From Vulcanimicrobiota bacterium (GTDB taxonomy: Bacteria > Vulcanimicrobiota > Vulcanimicrobiia > Vulcanimicrobiales > Vulcanimicrobiaceae): 64,000 nt of DNA. The stretch lies in contig PMSI01000003.1 in the NCBI GenBank assembly GCA_003168375.1, positions 372,001-436,000 of the forward strand, given 5' to 3'. Shown piece by piece: positions 44,754-53,476 of this stretch (positions are counted from its first letter, which is position 1; every line of letters starts with the position of its first letter). Position numbers and translations under genes: made by a program. The notes under the pieces are model-generated. The model was not told the origin of the DNA. It did no database searches and saw only the letters and a program-made list of their open reading frames with translations.

Positions 44754-45240
44754 GTGCTTTGTGAAGCGGTTTGACTTTTTAGATCTCACTGGCGATGCCG
44801 CGCCCGCGATCGGATCACTCTCGCATGCCATCAGAGCCGCGTACGACGCGTGTACCGCAATTGCGGCGGCGCGGACGGTCGGGATTGTCCTCGATGACGT
44901 TCCGAACCTGGAGATCGCGATCGCCACCGACCGCCTTGCGCTGGTCCTCGTCAACCTGATCGATAACGCCGTCAAGCACGGCCGGCCCGGGGGCGGCGTC
45001 GACGTCGCCGACGACCGCTGCGTGCGCATCAGCGTCGACGACGACGGACCGGGTATTTGCCGCCGCCGACCGCGAGCGCATCTTTGCGCTCGGCGAACGC
45101 GCCACGACCGCGCCGAACGGCAGCGGTATCGGCCCTCGCGTTGATGCGGCTGATTCTCGAGCGCACGGGCGGGCGCGTCGAGCTCGTCAGACTCGCCACT
45201 CAGAGGTGCACGTTTTTCGATTACCGTACCGCGGGTTTGA
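44754..45240 (+). pseudogene. HATPase_c repeat copy I (stops and frameshifts)
   Basis: Starts GTGCTTTGTGAAGCGG (44754); the seventh codon is TGA and other frames are needed for the rest. LVNLIDNAVKHGRPGGG is intact, a 'VFVG' codon stretch is deleted before DVADDRCVRISVDDDGPG, and at least two later single-base shifts occur around 45055 and 45130. It ends ITVPRV-like with TGA at 45238-45240. It belongs with copies B and C. Confidence 0.8.
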
Positions 45241-45386
45241 GTCGCGGGCCGCAACTGGCGGCACCGCCAGCACGGCGGTTGGCAAGCAGCCGCTTGTAGT
45301 CTTGGTTTGCTTCACCCTACCCCAATGCTATTATTATGGCTCGGTGCAATCATGACCGAATAGGACAGTGGCGGAGGCAGTGGGGT

Positions 45387-46367
45387 GTGACGTTTGTATG
45401 GCGTACCGCGCGGTCGGTTGACCTGGCGCAATGCTTGGAGATCGCCGCCGACCGTTTCCTGTACGACGAGCGCTCGCTGGTCGCGCTCAAGGCGATGTGG
45501 TCTGAGGTTCTCGTTCGCGACATCGGGCGGGCTAGCGTCGTGGTGATGGACTGCGCGCGAGAGCGCATTCTCGGATTCGGGATCAGTGCGTTCGTCTCTC
45601 CGGCGTTGTTCGGATCGATCATTGGAGACGGCGAACCGTTCGTAACGCGCCAGTTGCTAGAACGCTGGCGCATCGGCGATCCACCGTTTCTCCACGAAAC
45701 CGGGATCGCTACGGCAAATGCCACGCGCGGTGTAAACGTTTTCGTCATGAACAGCGGCGCGACGTGCACCGGCGTAGAGTGTTCGGAGGAACGGCTTTTT
45801 CAATTGCTGGCAGACGCGTTCTTTGCCCAGCACGCCGGCCTGAACATCAGCGGGCTTGCGCACGAGTGCTTCGGCTCGTTTCACGAGAGCTGCAGCGAGC
45901 TTGGGATGCGGACGCGATTCTACGCGCATGACGCGACGCGAGTGCAAAGCATACCCGGCGACAGGCGCCCCTGCATCTCGTGGATGACGCGCGAGGAAGC
46001 GCTGCGCCCTCCTCGCTGCGCGGTCGATCAGGTCTTCACGCTCGCGACGAAACCACAACTCAATCTTGACGCAGGCGTACGTCGGGTGCTGCGGTTAGCG
46101 CTCGAAGGCGAGTCCGATGAGTACATCGCGGACGCTGTGGAGCTTTCCGTTGCAACAATCAAAAAACGATGGCTCCAAATATACGAGACATTCCGCTCCA
46201 GCACCGGACTCGTAGCGTACCAATGGCCCAAGGACCGTACGCTCGGCGACGGTCGAGGACCCGAGATGCGCCGGCACGTTCTCCGCTATATCCGCGAACA
46301 TCCCGAAGAACTCCACGCATGCGAGCTCCCATCAGGCAAGTCGCCCATTAGGAGTTACAGTGGGTGA
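45387..46367 (+). CDS. LuxR-type helix-turn-helix regulator
   Basis: A promoter (TTGCTT 45307-45312, 16 bases, TATTAT 45329-45334) would start transcription after the ATG at 45336, so I choose GTG 45387, which has GGAGG nine bases upstream (326 aa). The N-terminal ~220 residues look like an acyltransferase-type or ligand-binding fold. Residues ~240-290 (VRRVLRLALEGESDEYIADA, VELSVATIKKRWLQIYETF) form a LuxR/GerE-like helix-turn-helix. It overlaps the 2OG-fold gene by eight bases and probably controls the cluster. Confidence 0.7.
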   Translation: MTFVWRTARSVDLAQCLEIAADRFLYDERSLVALKAMWSEVLVRDIGRASVVVMDCARERILGFGISAFVSPALFGSIIGDGEPFVTRQLLERWRIGDPPFLHETGIATANATRGVNVFVMNSGATCTGVECSEERLFQLLADAFFAQHAGLNISGLAHECFGSFHESCSELGMRTRFYAHDATRVQSIPGDRRPCISWMTREEALRPPRCAVDQVFTLATKPQLNLDAGVRRVLRLALEGESDEYIADAVELSVATIKKRWLQIYETFRSSTGLVAYQWPKDRTLGDGRGPEMRRHVLRYIREHPEELHACELPSGKSPIRSYSG

Positions 46368-47094
46368 GTTCGAGATCAACACCGACGTCAACCTCGACCA
46401 GCTGTGCGAGACATTTCGCAATGACCGCCGCTTGCGCATCACGGAGTTTCTCGACCCGGCAAGCGCCGAGGCGCTCTATCACTACCTTGACAAGCGGGCG
46501 GAGTGGAGCTCGTTTCTGACCGACAAGGGTCGGATGTTCGAATTGCCTCCTGAAATACGACGGAACTGCAGCGCCGGCGGAGAGCAACGTTTGATCGATC
46601 TCGCTCATGCTAGCGCGCGAGACGGAGGAGTCGCGTATATCTACGATGCAACTCGCTGTTTCGCGGGCGATGCCGTCGCGTATGTCAAAGACGAATCAAT
46701 CCTCGCGCGCTTTGCCGATTTCGTGAATTCTCCCATGTTTCTGGACTTTGTGCGCCGCGTGAGTGGCGTAGAGGAACTCGACATGGCCGATGCTCAGGCG
46801 ATGCGCTTTCGTGCGGGTAACTTCATGACGTTCCATGGCGGCACGAGCTCGCTGGAGTACACTAAAACGCAGCGTGCATTCTATTCATACCAACTGACGC
46901 CGGAATGGAAGGCGGAGTGGGGTGGTTTGCTCGAGTTCAGAGGCACTGCTGCGCGCTCCGTTGAGGCATATGTCCCATGTTTCAACTGCCTGGACATGTT
47001 TGCGTTTCCGCAGGGACACTGGGTGAGTGCCGTGTCTCCATTTGCCGGTGGGTCGACCTATTCAGTACGCGGAGGTATTTTCGCGCATCCGTGA
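46360..47094 (+). CDS. Fe(II)/2-oxoglutarate-dioxygenase-fold protein with HxG instead of HxD
   Basis: GTG 46360 with AGGAG six bases upstream; 244 residues, exactly the length of its paralogue at 49811-50545. The prolyl-hydroxylase-type core is clear (WKAEWGGLLEF, CLDMFAFPQGHWVSAVSP). The iron motif reads H159-G160-G161, so the Asp of HxD is Gly; the distal His220 is kept. The Arg that binds 2-oxoglutarate (R234 in the paralogue) is Thr233, with an Arg four residues later. Loss of the Asp is what distinguishes Fe/2OG halogenases, where chloride takes its place, but the lost Arg makes a dead or non-enzymatic protein equally possible. Confidence 0.75.
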   Translation: MGEFEINTDVNLDQLCETFRNDRRLRITEFLDPASAEALYHYLDKRAEWSSFLTDKGRMFELPPEIRRNCSAGGEQRLIDLAHASARDGGVAYIYDATRCFAGDAVAYVKDESILARFADFVNSPMFLDFVRRVSGVEELDMADAQAMRFRAGNFMTFHGGTSSLEYTKTQRAFYSYQLTPEWKAEWGGLLEFRGTAARSVEAYVPCFNCLDMFAFPQGHWVSAVSPFAGGSTYSVRGGIFAHP

Positions 47095-47130
47095 GGACTT
47101 GCGTCTCGTGACCGCGCGGCGTCACAGGGA

Positions 47131-48237
47131 ATGACCATCATGTCGGAGTCGGCTGCGGTGCTGCGCGACGCCAAGCTGGCATATCGCGACGGAGGCATTG
47201 TCGAGGCTGAGGCGCTATGCCGGCGCCTCCTGCGCAGGCATCCCACCAGTGCCGGAGCGCTGCACCTATTGGGCATGCTTCATGCTGCCCGCGGCGATGC
47301 TGCGGAGGCCGTTCGATTGTACGCGCAATCACTCGCGTACTCGCCAGAGCAGTCCGAGGTCTGGTGCGATCTGGCGACGGCGTACCAGCAGTGTGGGATG
47401 TCGACGAAGGCTATTGGCGTTTTGGTCCGGGCGATCTCGATCTACCCGCGTCGCTATCGTGCCTACGGACTGCTCGGAGCGCTGTATTATCAGCTTGGGC
47501 GCATCGGCGACGCAGCCGACCTCTACAGAGAGTGGTTTCGCAGAGATCCGACCAATGTCGAAGTTCATCACATGGTTCTGTCCACGCGAGCCGGGAGCGA
47601 TTCACCGCCGCGCTGTTCAGATGCCTTCGTGAGAGCTCATTTTGATAATTGCGCCGACGTCTTCGACGAGCGCCTGATCAAGCGCCTCGGCTACAGGGGC
47701 CATCAGATTGTCGCCGGAGCGTACAAAAGGAGCACGCCGACACTTCGAGGCGGCGTCCTGGACGCAGGGTGCGGGACCGGCCTGTGCGGGCCTTTAGTGC
47801 GCCCCTATTGCGGTCACTTGGTCGGTGTTGATCTGTCGGAGAACATGATCGAGCGCGCTCGCGCTCGAGGTGTCTACGACGAACTCATCGTTGGCGAGCT
47901 GTGCGCTTTCATGGCTTCAAGGCCGGACGCATTTGCTGCGATCATAGCGGCAGATGTTCTCATCTATTTTGGCACCCTGGAGCCGGTGATGAAAGCAGCA
48001 TACCGTGCGCTTCAGCCCGAGGGCATTCTGGCGGTTACCTTCGAGCTGCTCGCGGGTTCTGGTCCGCAATCGTATCGGCTGGAAGTCCACGGCCGATACT
48101 GCCACACAGAGGCGTACGTGAGGAATGTACTCTCCCAGGCCGGGTTCGAGTCGCTGCACATCCGGCAGGAAACAATTCGATTGGAGCTTGGCAAGGAAGC
48201 CATCGGGATCGTAGCTGTCGCCCGCAAGGTATCGTGA
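47131..48237 (+). CDS. TPR-SAM methyltransferase fusion
   Basis: 368 residues. The first ~150 are four tetratricopeptide repeats (IVEAEALCRRLLRRHPTSAG, DAAEAVRLYAQSLAYSPEQS, and others). Residues ~170-360 are a class I methyltransferase: motif I GGVLDAGCGTGLCG, acidic loop VGVDLSENMIERARA, and IIAADVLIYFG as motif II/III. Such fusions occur beside 2OG oxygenases in peptide- or protein-tailoring clusters; the substrate is unknown. Thirty-six bases separate it from the 2OG-fold gene. Confidence 0.8.
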   Translation: MTIMSESAAVLRDAKLAYRDGGIVEAEALCRRLLRRHPTSAGALHLLGMLHAARGDAAEAVRLYAQSLAYSPEQSEVWCDLATAYQQCGMSTKAIGVLVRAISIYPRRYRAYGLLGALYYQLGRIGDAADLYREWFRRDPTNVEVHHMVLSTRAGSDSPPRCSDAFVRAHFDNCADVFDERLIKRLGYRGHQIVAGAYKRSTPTLRGGVLDAGCGTGLCGPLVRPYCGHLVGVDLSENMIERARARGVYDELIVGELCAFMASRPDAFAAIIAADVLIYFGTLEPVMKAAYRALQPEGILAVTFELLAGSGPQSYRLEVHGRYCHTEAYVRNVLSQAGFESLHIRQETIRLELGKEAIGIVAVARKVS

Positions 48238-48272
48238 CGTCTCGAGCCGGGCGAGCATACGGACGAAAGCCG

Positions 48273-49829
48273 TCACCCGTCCACCGAGTCGTCCGATGGC
48301 TGTGCAAACGCCTCGTCCCGGCCCTGCCGAATGAATTCATAAACCCGCTCGGCGCAACGTTGCAATTGATCCTCATGCGTCAGGACCAGCGCATTTGCCA
48401 CGCGTATCGGATCACCTCGGGAAAACCGCTCGTATAGCACCTGCCGCGATGCAAACGCGGACACCGAGGCGTCCCAGGCTAGACGAAACATGGGAATACG
48501 ATCAAAAGCTTCAGCCCGAGCGGCCTGATAGAACTTCTTGATGTCTTCTGCAAGCGGTCCCCTAACGTCAGCTTCCGTTGGCATCGCGACGAGGCCGCTG
48601 GCGCCGATCTGCTGAATGATCTCGACCATACGGGGATACATGCGAGAGAAAAGAATGCATGCTGCAACCAAGGGATCCTCGGCCGGTCGCATGATTTGCC
48701 ATTCATCGAGCGCCGCGTCGGCTTCGGCCGCACGCAGGCACGCTTTCATTGTCTCTGCGTTGAGCCACAGCTCAGCCAGTTTCTCATAAATGTGCTGAAA
48801 CACCTCAGCTCCGATGCTGTTCACCAGGAGCGAAGCGAGGCCCAGCATGAACTCGGCCTTGACGATGTTCTTTACAACAGTCTGGTGGTCCATGTGCACC
48901 GCGGCGCCGGTACGACTGAAGGCGCTGTTGCACCGCGGTACGTCATGAGAGACGAATATATTCTCCCACGGCACCAGAACATCGTCGAAGATTACTACTG
49001 CATCAAGCTCTTCAAACCGCGAGGCCAGAGGATGGTCGTAGTGGGAGCGACCGTAGTCGACGCTCTCTCGGCATATGAATCTGATTCCCTGTGTGTCACT
49101 TGGAATCGAGAACACGAACGCATACGGGGCTTCCTGCTCGGGGTTGCGGAGCGGTGCGCCGGAATACACCAAGAGTTCATCAGCGATCGGAAGAGTAGCT
49201 AACATTCGGCAGCCGCGGACAATGAGCCCGGCATTCGTTTCCTCCTTGATGCGCGCGGCGAGAAAAGGATCGGCCTGATTCGCGACCGACGCCGCACGGT
49301 TAGCCTGCGGGGAACTCAGCGTTGCAGTCATACAGAGATCGTGTTCGCGTAGATACTCGTACCGCCGCAGTGCGTTCGCTCCAAATCGCGAGTCTGCTTC
49401 GGAAAAGTACGCAGCGCCTGCCGCTAACCCCATTGCGCCCCTGTTGAGATAGGTCGGCAGGCGCCCCATCATGCCGTGAGTGTGTTCTTCCCAGATGCGC
49501 ATCGCATCGCTGACGACCCGAAGATCTTCTAGTGTTCGGGGCATCATGAACGACCGACCGACTTTATGGCCGGACGTTGGGGAGTCGTAGAGGGTGACGT
49601 CAGGCCTCTCCCACTGCACGTCGTATAGGCGGGCCAACGTGTGTACGACGCCCCTGAAGGCCGGATGCGTTGTGACATCCGTAACGAGCTCACCGCGATG
49701 CCAAATACAGCGGGGATGCTCGCGGAGCCGCCGTAGGAAGTCTTGTCCCTGGCGCGCGCCACTCGATGCGGCATCAGTTCGCGCAGCCTTGCGAGTCGTG
49801 CCTATTGTGTTTATTCGCCGTGAAGCCAA
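48273..49829 (-). CDS. HpaB-family FADH2-dependent monooxygenase
   Basis: 518 residues, the normal size for 4-hydroxyphenylacetate 3-hydroxylase-type oxygenases. Family features include DFLRRLREHPRCIWHRGELV at the N-terminus, the acyl-CoA-dehydrogenase-like middle (TNAGLIVRGCRMLATLPIAD, AVVIFDDVLVPWENIFVSHD) and the helical C-terminus (SGLVAMPTEADVRGPLAEDI). HpaB enzymes hydroxylate phenols using FADH2 from a separate reductase (HpaC), which is absent here. Its start overlaps the 3' end of the 2OG-oxygenase gene by 19 bases, so the two are co-expressed. Substrate unknown; a tyrosine-like residue on a peptide or carrier is possible. Confidence 0.85.
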   Translation of the reverse strand: MASRRINTIGTTRKAARTDAASSGARQGQDFLRRLREHPRCIWHRGELVTDVTTHPAFRGVVHTLARLYDVQWERPDVTLYDSPTSGHKVGRSFMMPRTLEDLRVVSDAMRIWEEHTHGMMGRLPTYLNRGAMGLAAGAAYFSEADSRFGANALRRYEYLREHDLCMTATLSSPQANRAASVANQADPFLAARIKEETNAGLIVRGCRMLATLPIADELLVYSGAPLRNPEQEAPYAFVFSIPSDTQGIRFICRESVDYGRSHYDHPLASRFEELDAVVIFDDVLVPWENIFVSHDVPRCNSAFSRTGAAVHMDHQTVVKNIVKAEFMLGLASLLVNSIGAEVFQHIYEKLAELWLNAETMKACLRAAEADAALDEWQIMRPAEDPLVAACILFSRMYPRMVEIIQQIGASGLVAMPTEADVRGPLAEDIKKFYQAARAEAFDRIPMFRLAWDASVSAFASRQVLYERFSRGDPIRVANALVLTHEDQLQRCAERVYEFIRQGRDEAFAQPSDDSVDG

Positions 49830-50545
49830 CCCGAGATTGCCAGGCGCGGTCCGCCGGCGGATGGCGAGACGCAGCTTACTGCGTGAGCCATCGGTACCTG
49901 GAAGATATTGAGCGAGTTGAACCGAGGAACATAGGCCTCAGCGATATGTCCAGTTGAACTCATGAATTCGAGTAGGCCGCCCCACTCGGGTCTCCATTCT
50001 CGAGTGAGATTAATGACGTACGCGATGCGCCTGCTTCCTGTACACGAGTCGTCGTGGAACGCGAGAAAGTGTCCCTCGCGAAAGCGAGTAGCTGTTGCTT
50101 CCACCCATTCAATGTCGCCGGCAGCGGTGAGGCGGCGGACAAAGTCTATGAAGGACGGCGAGTTCAGAAAGGCGCCGAACGTCTTGAGCAGACCGTCAGG
50201 TTGGGCGCGCTGCAGCGCACCGTCGTCTCGGCGCGTGGTGAGCCTATTGGTCTCATACAGAAAGGCGTACCCCTCACGGCCGGCCGAATGCGCAAGTTCA
50301 GCCAGTGCGCGGTCTTGCTCCGGGCTATACAGACTGCGCTTCTCGGGAGGAACTTCCCAGAGATGGTTGCGGCTGAATAAAAAGTAGCTCCACTCGACTT
50401 CTTGCAGAAGATGGTGGTGCAATGCCTCGGCGCCTTCAGGGTCGAGAAAGTCTGGTATGTGCAATCGTCCGGCTGTACGAAACGCAGAACGTAGCGTATC
50501 CGGGTCGAGATCGGAATTGATTCGAAACGGTATTGTCAGGTTCAT
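49811..50545 (-). CDS. Fe(II)/2-oxoglutarate-dependent dioxygenase with complete metal triad
   Basis: 244 residues. Iron ligands H164-x-D166 (LAFHDDSCT) and H221 (PMAHAVSCVSP), and R234 for the 2-oxoglutarate carboxylate (GGPRLAISGWLH), are all present, so this is probably an active prolyl-4-hydroxylase-type oxygenase. It shares overall length and the REWRPEWGGLLEF core with the HxG protein at 46360, so the two are paralogues that have diverged. It lies between the 65-residue peptide gene and the HpaB gene on the minus strand. Confidence 0.85.
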   Translation of the reverse strand: MNLTIPFRINSDLDPDTLRSAFRTAGRLHIPDFLDPEGAEALHHHLLQEVEWSYFLFSRNHLWEVPPEKRSLYSPEQDRALAELAHSAGREGYAFLYETNRLTTRRDDGALQRAQPDGLLKTFGAFLNSPSFIDFVRRLTAAGDIEWVEATATRFREGHFLAFHDDSCTGSRRIAYVINLTREWRPEWGGLLEFMSSTGHIAEAYVPRFNSLNIFQVPMAHAVSCVSPSAGGPRLAISGWLHGE

Positions 50546-50674
50546 TTCGGGGCCTGCCGTTGTGACGAGTGTTCGTGTTTGTGACGCTCGAGAACACGAT
50601 GAGGCAAAGCTTCGCTTACGCGACTCGGCTGCAGCCCTGTCCGTTCCAGAAATGCTCGGTGGTCGGAACGACCG

Positions 50675-50872
50675 CTACTCGGTCTGCTTACGAACCCGTA
50701 CCAGAATCTCGAACTTCCCGGTAGAGATCGTAAGCGCCGTATCTTGTGAGACTTGACCGAGATCGACGAGGTGAAGCTCTGGGCTACCGACCGTCTCTTT
50801 TGCTGGCCTTGCAGGATCGTACCCTTGGCCGCTTGCTCGCTTCTGGGAAGGATCGTTCCGCTCGTTACCCAT
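50675..50872 (-). CDS. Small peptide gene heading the oxygenase operon (65 aa)
   Basis: ATG 50872 has GAGGA seven bases upstream. MGNERNDPSQKRASGQGYDP is hydrophilic and probably disordered; the C-terminal third (LTISTGKFEILVRVRKQTE) is beta-prone and basic. It is followed, 129 bases downstream on the same strand, by the active 2OG oxygenase and the HpaB monooxygenase. By position it could be a peptide substrate or a regulator. It has no Cys and no known leader motif, so a RiPP precursor is only a possibility. Confidence 0.5.
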   Translation of the reverse strand: MGNERNDPSQKRASGQGYDPARPAKETVGSPELHLVDLGQVSQDTALTISTGKFEILVRVRKQTE

Positions 50873-51368
50873 GGCCGAATCCTCATCTTCCTATCGCTTG
50901 AGTAGGGTAGGCGCTGTGCAAGGGCAGCGCGTGCTCCGGCGCGCAGCGGGCCGTCACGCAAGTACTGCGCCGCGCGAATAGCCGACGACTGCACACTCTC
51001 GAACGCCGGTACTTCTCGCTTGCTTGCCCCTCTTCCAATCCTATGATGGGGCCCCTGTGCAAATCAATGACCTAATAGGATATTGCGTATGCATAGGAGG
51101 GCGACGATCAGCCCGAAATCGTGCGCGGCAGCTACGACGGGCTCCTGGCATGCGGAACGTCTTTGTTCAGCGAGGATAAAGGGGCAAGGTCTCACGGCGG
51201 GGGGCGAGGGTACGATTCCTTTAGTCCGGAGGGTCCTCTTGCCGCCGACCTCGTGGTGCTCTAGAGCGTTTTCGTTTTAGACCGCTGCTCGGCTTGAGCA
51301 TCGGCTGGCAGCGGGATGTCGCTCGAGGCGGCATTCGGTAGGCGTCGAATAAACTAGGTGTATCGCCG
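50873..51368. other. Gene-free stretch between the peptide gene and copy J
   Basis: About 500 bases in which I find no convincing gene. It contains AGGAGGG at about 51096-51102, which is not followed by a useful start codon. The upstream control region of the minus-strand oxygenase operon must be here, but no clear promoter was found. Confidence 0.4.
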
Positions 51369-51866
51369 GTGCTTTATGAATCGGTTTGGCTCTTGGATAT
51401 GCGTGATGCAGAGGCGTTGCCCACGATGGGCTCGCTCGAACTCGCGCTGGCGGCCGCACGAGACGCGTGTGCGGCGTCTGCTGCTTCACGTGGGGTCGGA
51501 ATCGAGATAGCCGACATTCAGTCGATCCAGATCGGCCTCGACACAGATCGGCTGACGCTCGTGCTTGTCAATCTGATCGACAACGCGGTGAAGCATGGGC
51601 GCCCGGGTGGTGGTGTATTCGTCACCGTCGACGCAAGTGACCGCCGCATGGCGCGCGTGATCGTCGACGACGACGGGCCGGGGATCGCCGATGCCGACAG
51701 CCAGCGCGTTTTCGCGCTCGGCAAACGTGCTTCGACGACTGCCGATGGGAGCGGAATTGGACTCGCGCTCGTGCGACTGCTCGTCGAGCGCGCCGGTGGG
51801 CGCGTCGACGTATCCGCTTCGCCGCTCGGCGGCGCGCGCTTTGTTATCACCATGTCGCAGTTGTGA
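51369..51866 (+). CDS. HATPase_c repeat copy J (intact, most divergent)
   Basis: GTG 51369, VLYESVWLLDMRDAEALPTM, to ITMSQL and TGA. The start motif has drifted (GTGCTTTATGAATCGG) and the end is SQL instead of PR[VA]. Catalytic motifs stay intact: LVNLIDNAVKHGRPGGG, DDDGPGIADAD, VFALGKRASTTADGSGIGL, which is midway between the two subgroups. Intact motifs in such a diverged copy argue for selection on the protein. Confidence 0.88.
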   Translation: MLYESVWLLDMRDAEALPTMGSLELALAAARDACAASAASRGVGIEIADIQSIQIGLDTDRLTLVLVNLIDNAVKHGRPGGGVFVTVDASDRRMARVIVDDDGPGIADADSQRVFALGKRASTTADGSGIGLALVRLLVERAGGRVDVSASPLGGARFVITMSQL

Positions 51867-52235
51867 CCCGCAGGCTCCGTAGGGCAGCCGAAGAAGTCGC
51901 GCTACCTAGGGCATCGCCGTGGACCTTTCCAGCTATGCGGTGCTCGCCCTTGCGGCAGGGTGGCGTCAGGTTCTGCCGCGGCCTCACGAACGCCTCAGAC
52001 GAATTCTGCTGGTGACCGCGCGCCACGGTTTGCGCTCGTTCCTCAAGCGGAACACGCGACGGATACTCTTGCCCTGTTCATGGCCTCTAGATTGTGGAGC
52101 GTAGCTTTTGTCCTTGATGCCCAGGCCCTTCGTCAGCCCAGCTGAAAAGGGACTACTACCGACGATTGGGGCTTTGTTGACTAACCTCGTAGCGTGATGT
52201 ATCCTGTCGTGGCTTAGTCAAGAAGCGAGGGTGGG
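51867..52235. other. Gene-free stretch containing the copy-A/E/J shared flank
   Basis: No supported gene. At 52091-52140 TTGTGGAGCGTAGCTTTTG and CTTGATGCCC-AGGCCCTTCG match the segment downstream of copy A (3572-3617) and partly that of copy E (33900-33917). The conserved stretch is about 50 bases and lies 225 bases from the end of copy J. Confidence 0.5.
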
Positions 52236-53357
52236 GTGTTAAAGCGTATCGCGGGCGTCGTCACGGCGCTGTCTTTCGTGCTGCTCGCCGGGTGCGGCGG
52301 AGCATCGTCGCCGCAACCTTCGGCGCCGCGCGTCGTGCCCACCGCTCAGCCCTCGTCGTCGTCTACGTCCGAGCGGCCGTTCACGTCGCCGCGCAGCGAT
52401 GGGTGGAGCGTGCAAACCGACGGCCCGACGTTCTATTTCGGACCGACAATCGGGATGCGTTTGAAGGGCACGCTGCAAACGGGGACATTTCAATTCCGGT
52501 CCGACGGCAAGGTGATTTCCGTCAGCGCATCGCGCGTGCGAAGCATCGCTCGCGTCGTGAACGGGACCGCGCACCTGCTGTCGTTCGCGCGCTTCAAGCC
52601 ATCGGCCGCTACGACGACGCGCTCGGCAGGAAAACGGCCGCAGTACTACGTTGACACTATCTGCACTCAGCCGATCGGCCGCAGCTTCGAGGACGATCAG
52701 TGGAATTATCTGTGCTATTGTCCCGACGGAAGCATCGCTGATCTAGGCGGGATCTGCTTCTACTGGGTCGACGATCCCATTTACTACTATTATCCGCCGC
52801 CGTCGTACACTTACGCGAACAATCCCGAAGTCCCGGACGATCCCGACGGTCCAGGGCACGGCCCGCAACCCGACATGACGCTTCCGGAAAGTCAAGCGTG
52901 TCCTAACGGCTACAGCTTGTCGTACAGCAACGGCGACGGCGGCAATCCGGCGGGCGGCGCATATTGCGGTCTAGAACCGTTCGTAGGCGATCCGGGCCAA
53001 GTCGCGAGCCTTTCGGAGGTGAACCTGTTGACGTTCTCCACCAGCCACTACTGGAACAGGCACCTTGGATGCTACGTGCACAACACGTACGCGAGCCAGC
53101 AGTGGAATGACCAGATCTTTCTCGATTTTCTGCCGCACCCGGACAAGCCAACCGTGCTGAAAATATCTACCGAATATACTGGTCTCATCCCACCGACAGT
53201 CATGGATACTATCGGCGTGCCGACGCAGTGGGCCTACAGAGTCGCCCTGATTGAGAGCACCCCAGGAGTGTTGGTAACGACGAACCTTTACAACGTTGGG
53301 ACGTCGTTCTTGACGCCGCGACGGATCGACTGTCCGAAATCGCCGACGTACCCCTAG
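52236..53357 (+). CDS. Lipoprotein of unknown function (373 aa)
   Basis: GTG 52236 after GAGGGTGG. Signal MLKRIAGVVTALSFVLLAGC with lipobox LLAGC (Cys20), then a Ser/Pro/Thr-rich linker (~25-50) and a beta-rich domain. Unusual tracts include WVDDPIYYYYPPPSYTYANN and EVPDDPDGPGHGPQPD, likely flexible. Several cysteines (CTQP, CYCPDG, CFYW, CGLEP, CYVH, CPKS) could form disulfides. No catalytic motif recognised; likely a surface or periplasmic structural protein. Confidence 0.7.
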   Translation: MLKRIAGVVTALSFVLLAGCGGASSPQPSAPRVVPTAQPSSSSTSERPFTSPRSDGWSVQTDGPTFYFGPTIGMRLKGTLQTGTFQFRSDGKVISVSASRVRSIARVVNGTAHLLSFARFKPSAATTTRSAGKRPQYYVDTICTQPIGRSFEDDQWNYLCYCPDGSIADLGGICFYWVDDPIYYYYPPPSYTYANNPEVPDDPDGPGHGPQPDMTLPESQACPNGYSLSYSNGDGGNPAGGAYCGLEPFVGDPGQVASLSEVNLLTFSTSHYWNRHLGCYVHNTYASQQWNDQIFLDFLPHPDKPTVLKISTEYTGLIPPTVMDTIGVPTQWAYRVALIESTPGVLVTTNLYNVGTSFLTPRRIDCPKSPTYP

Positions 53358-53476
53358 CGGGCGAGGGTCGGTTCGTTCTCGGCGGACAATCCGGCGCGCT
53401 GAGGAATGAAGTGTTTGCGCGAATTTATCCGGCCTCAATGGCCGACGCCGACGGAGGGACGGCTCGGGGATCGCTG

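Noticed and set aside
51083-51280. Small ORF after AGGAGGG near 51096
   Set aside because: The Shine-Dalgarno-like sequence lies inside the frame, downstream of its start codon, and the product has no protein-like character.
2891-51866. Integron-type attC sites between cargo
   Set aside because: The repeated unit is a 498-bp protein-coding gene, not a short imperfect palindrome. I saw neither attC-like core sites nor an integrase gene.
2891-51866. HATPase copies as insertion sequences
   Set aside because: No transposase, terminal inverted repeats or target-site duplications were seen around the copies, and all have one orientation, unlike IS copies.
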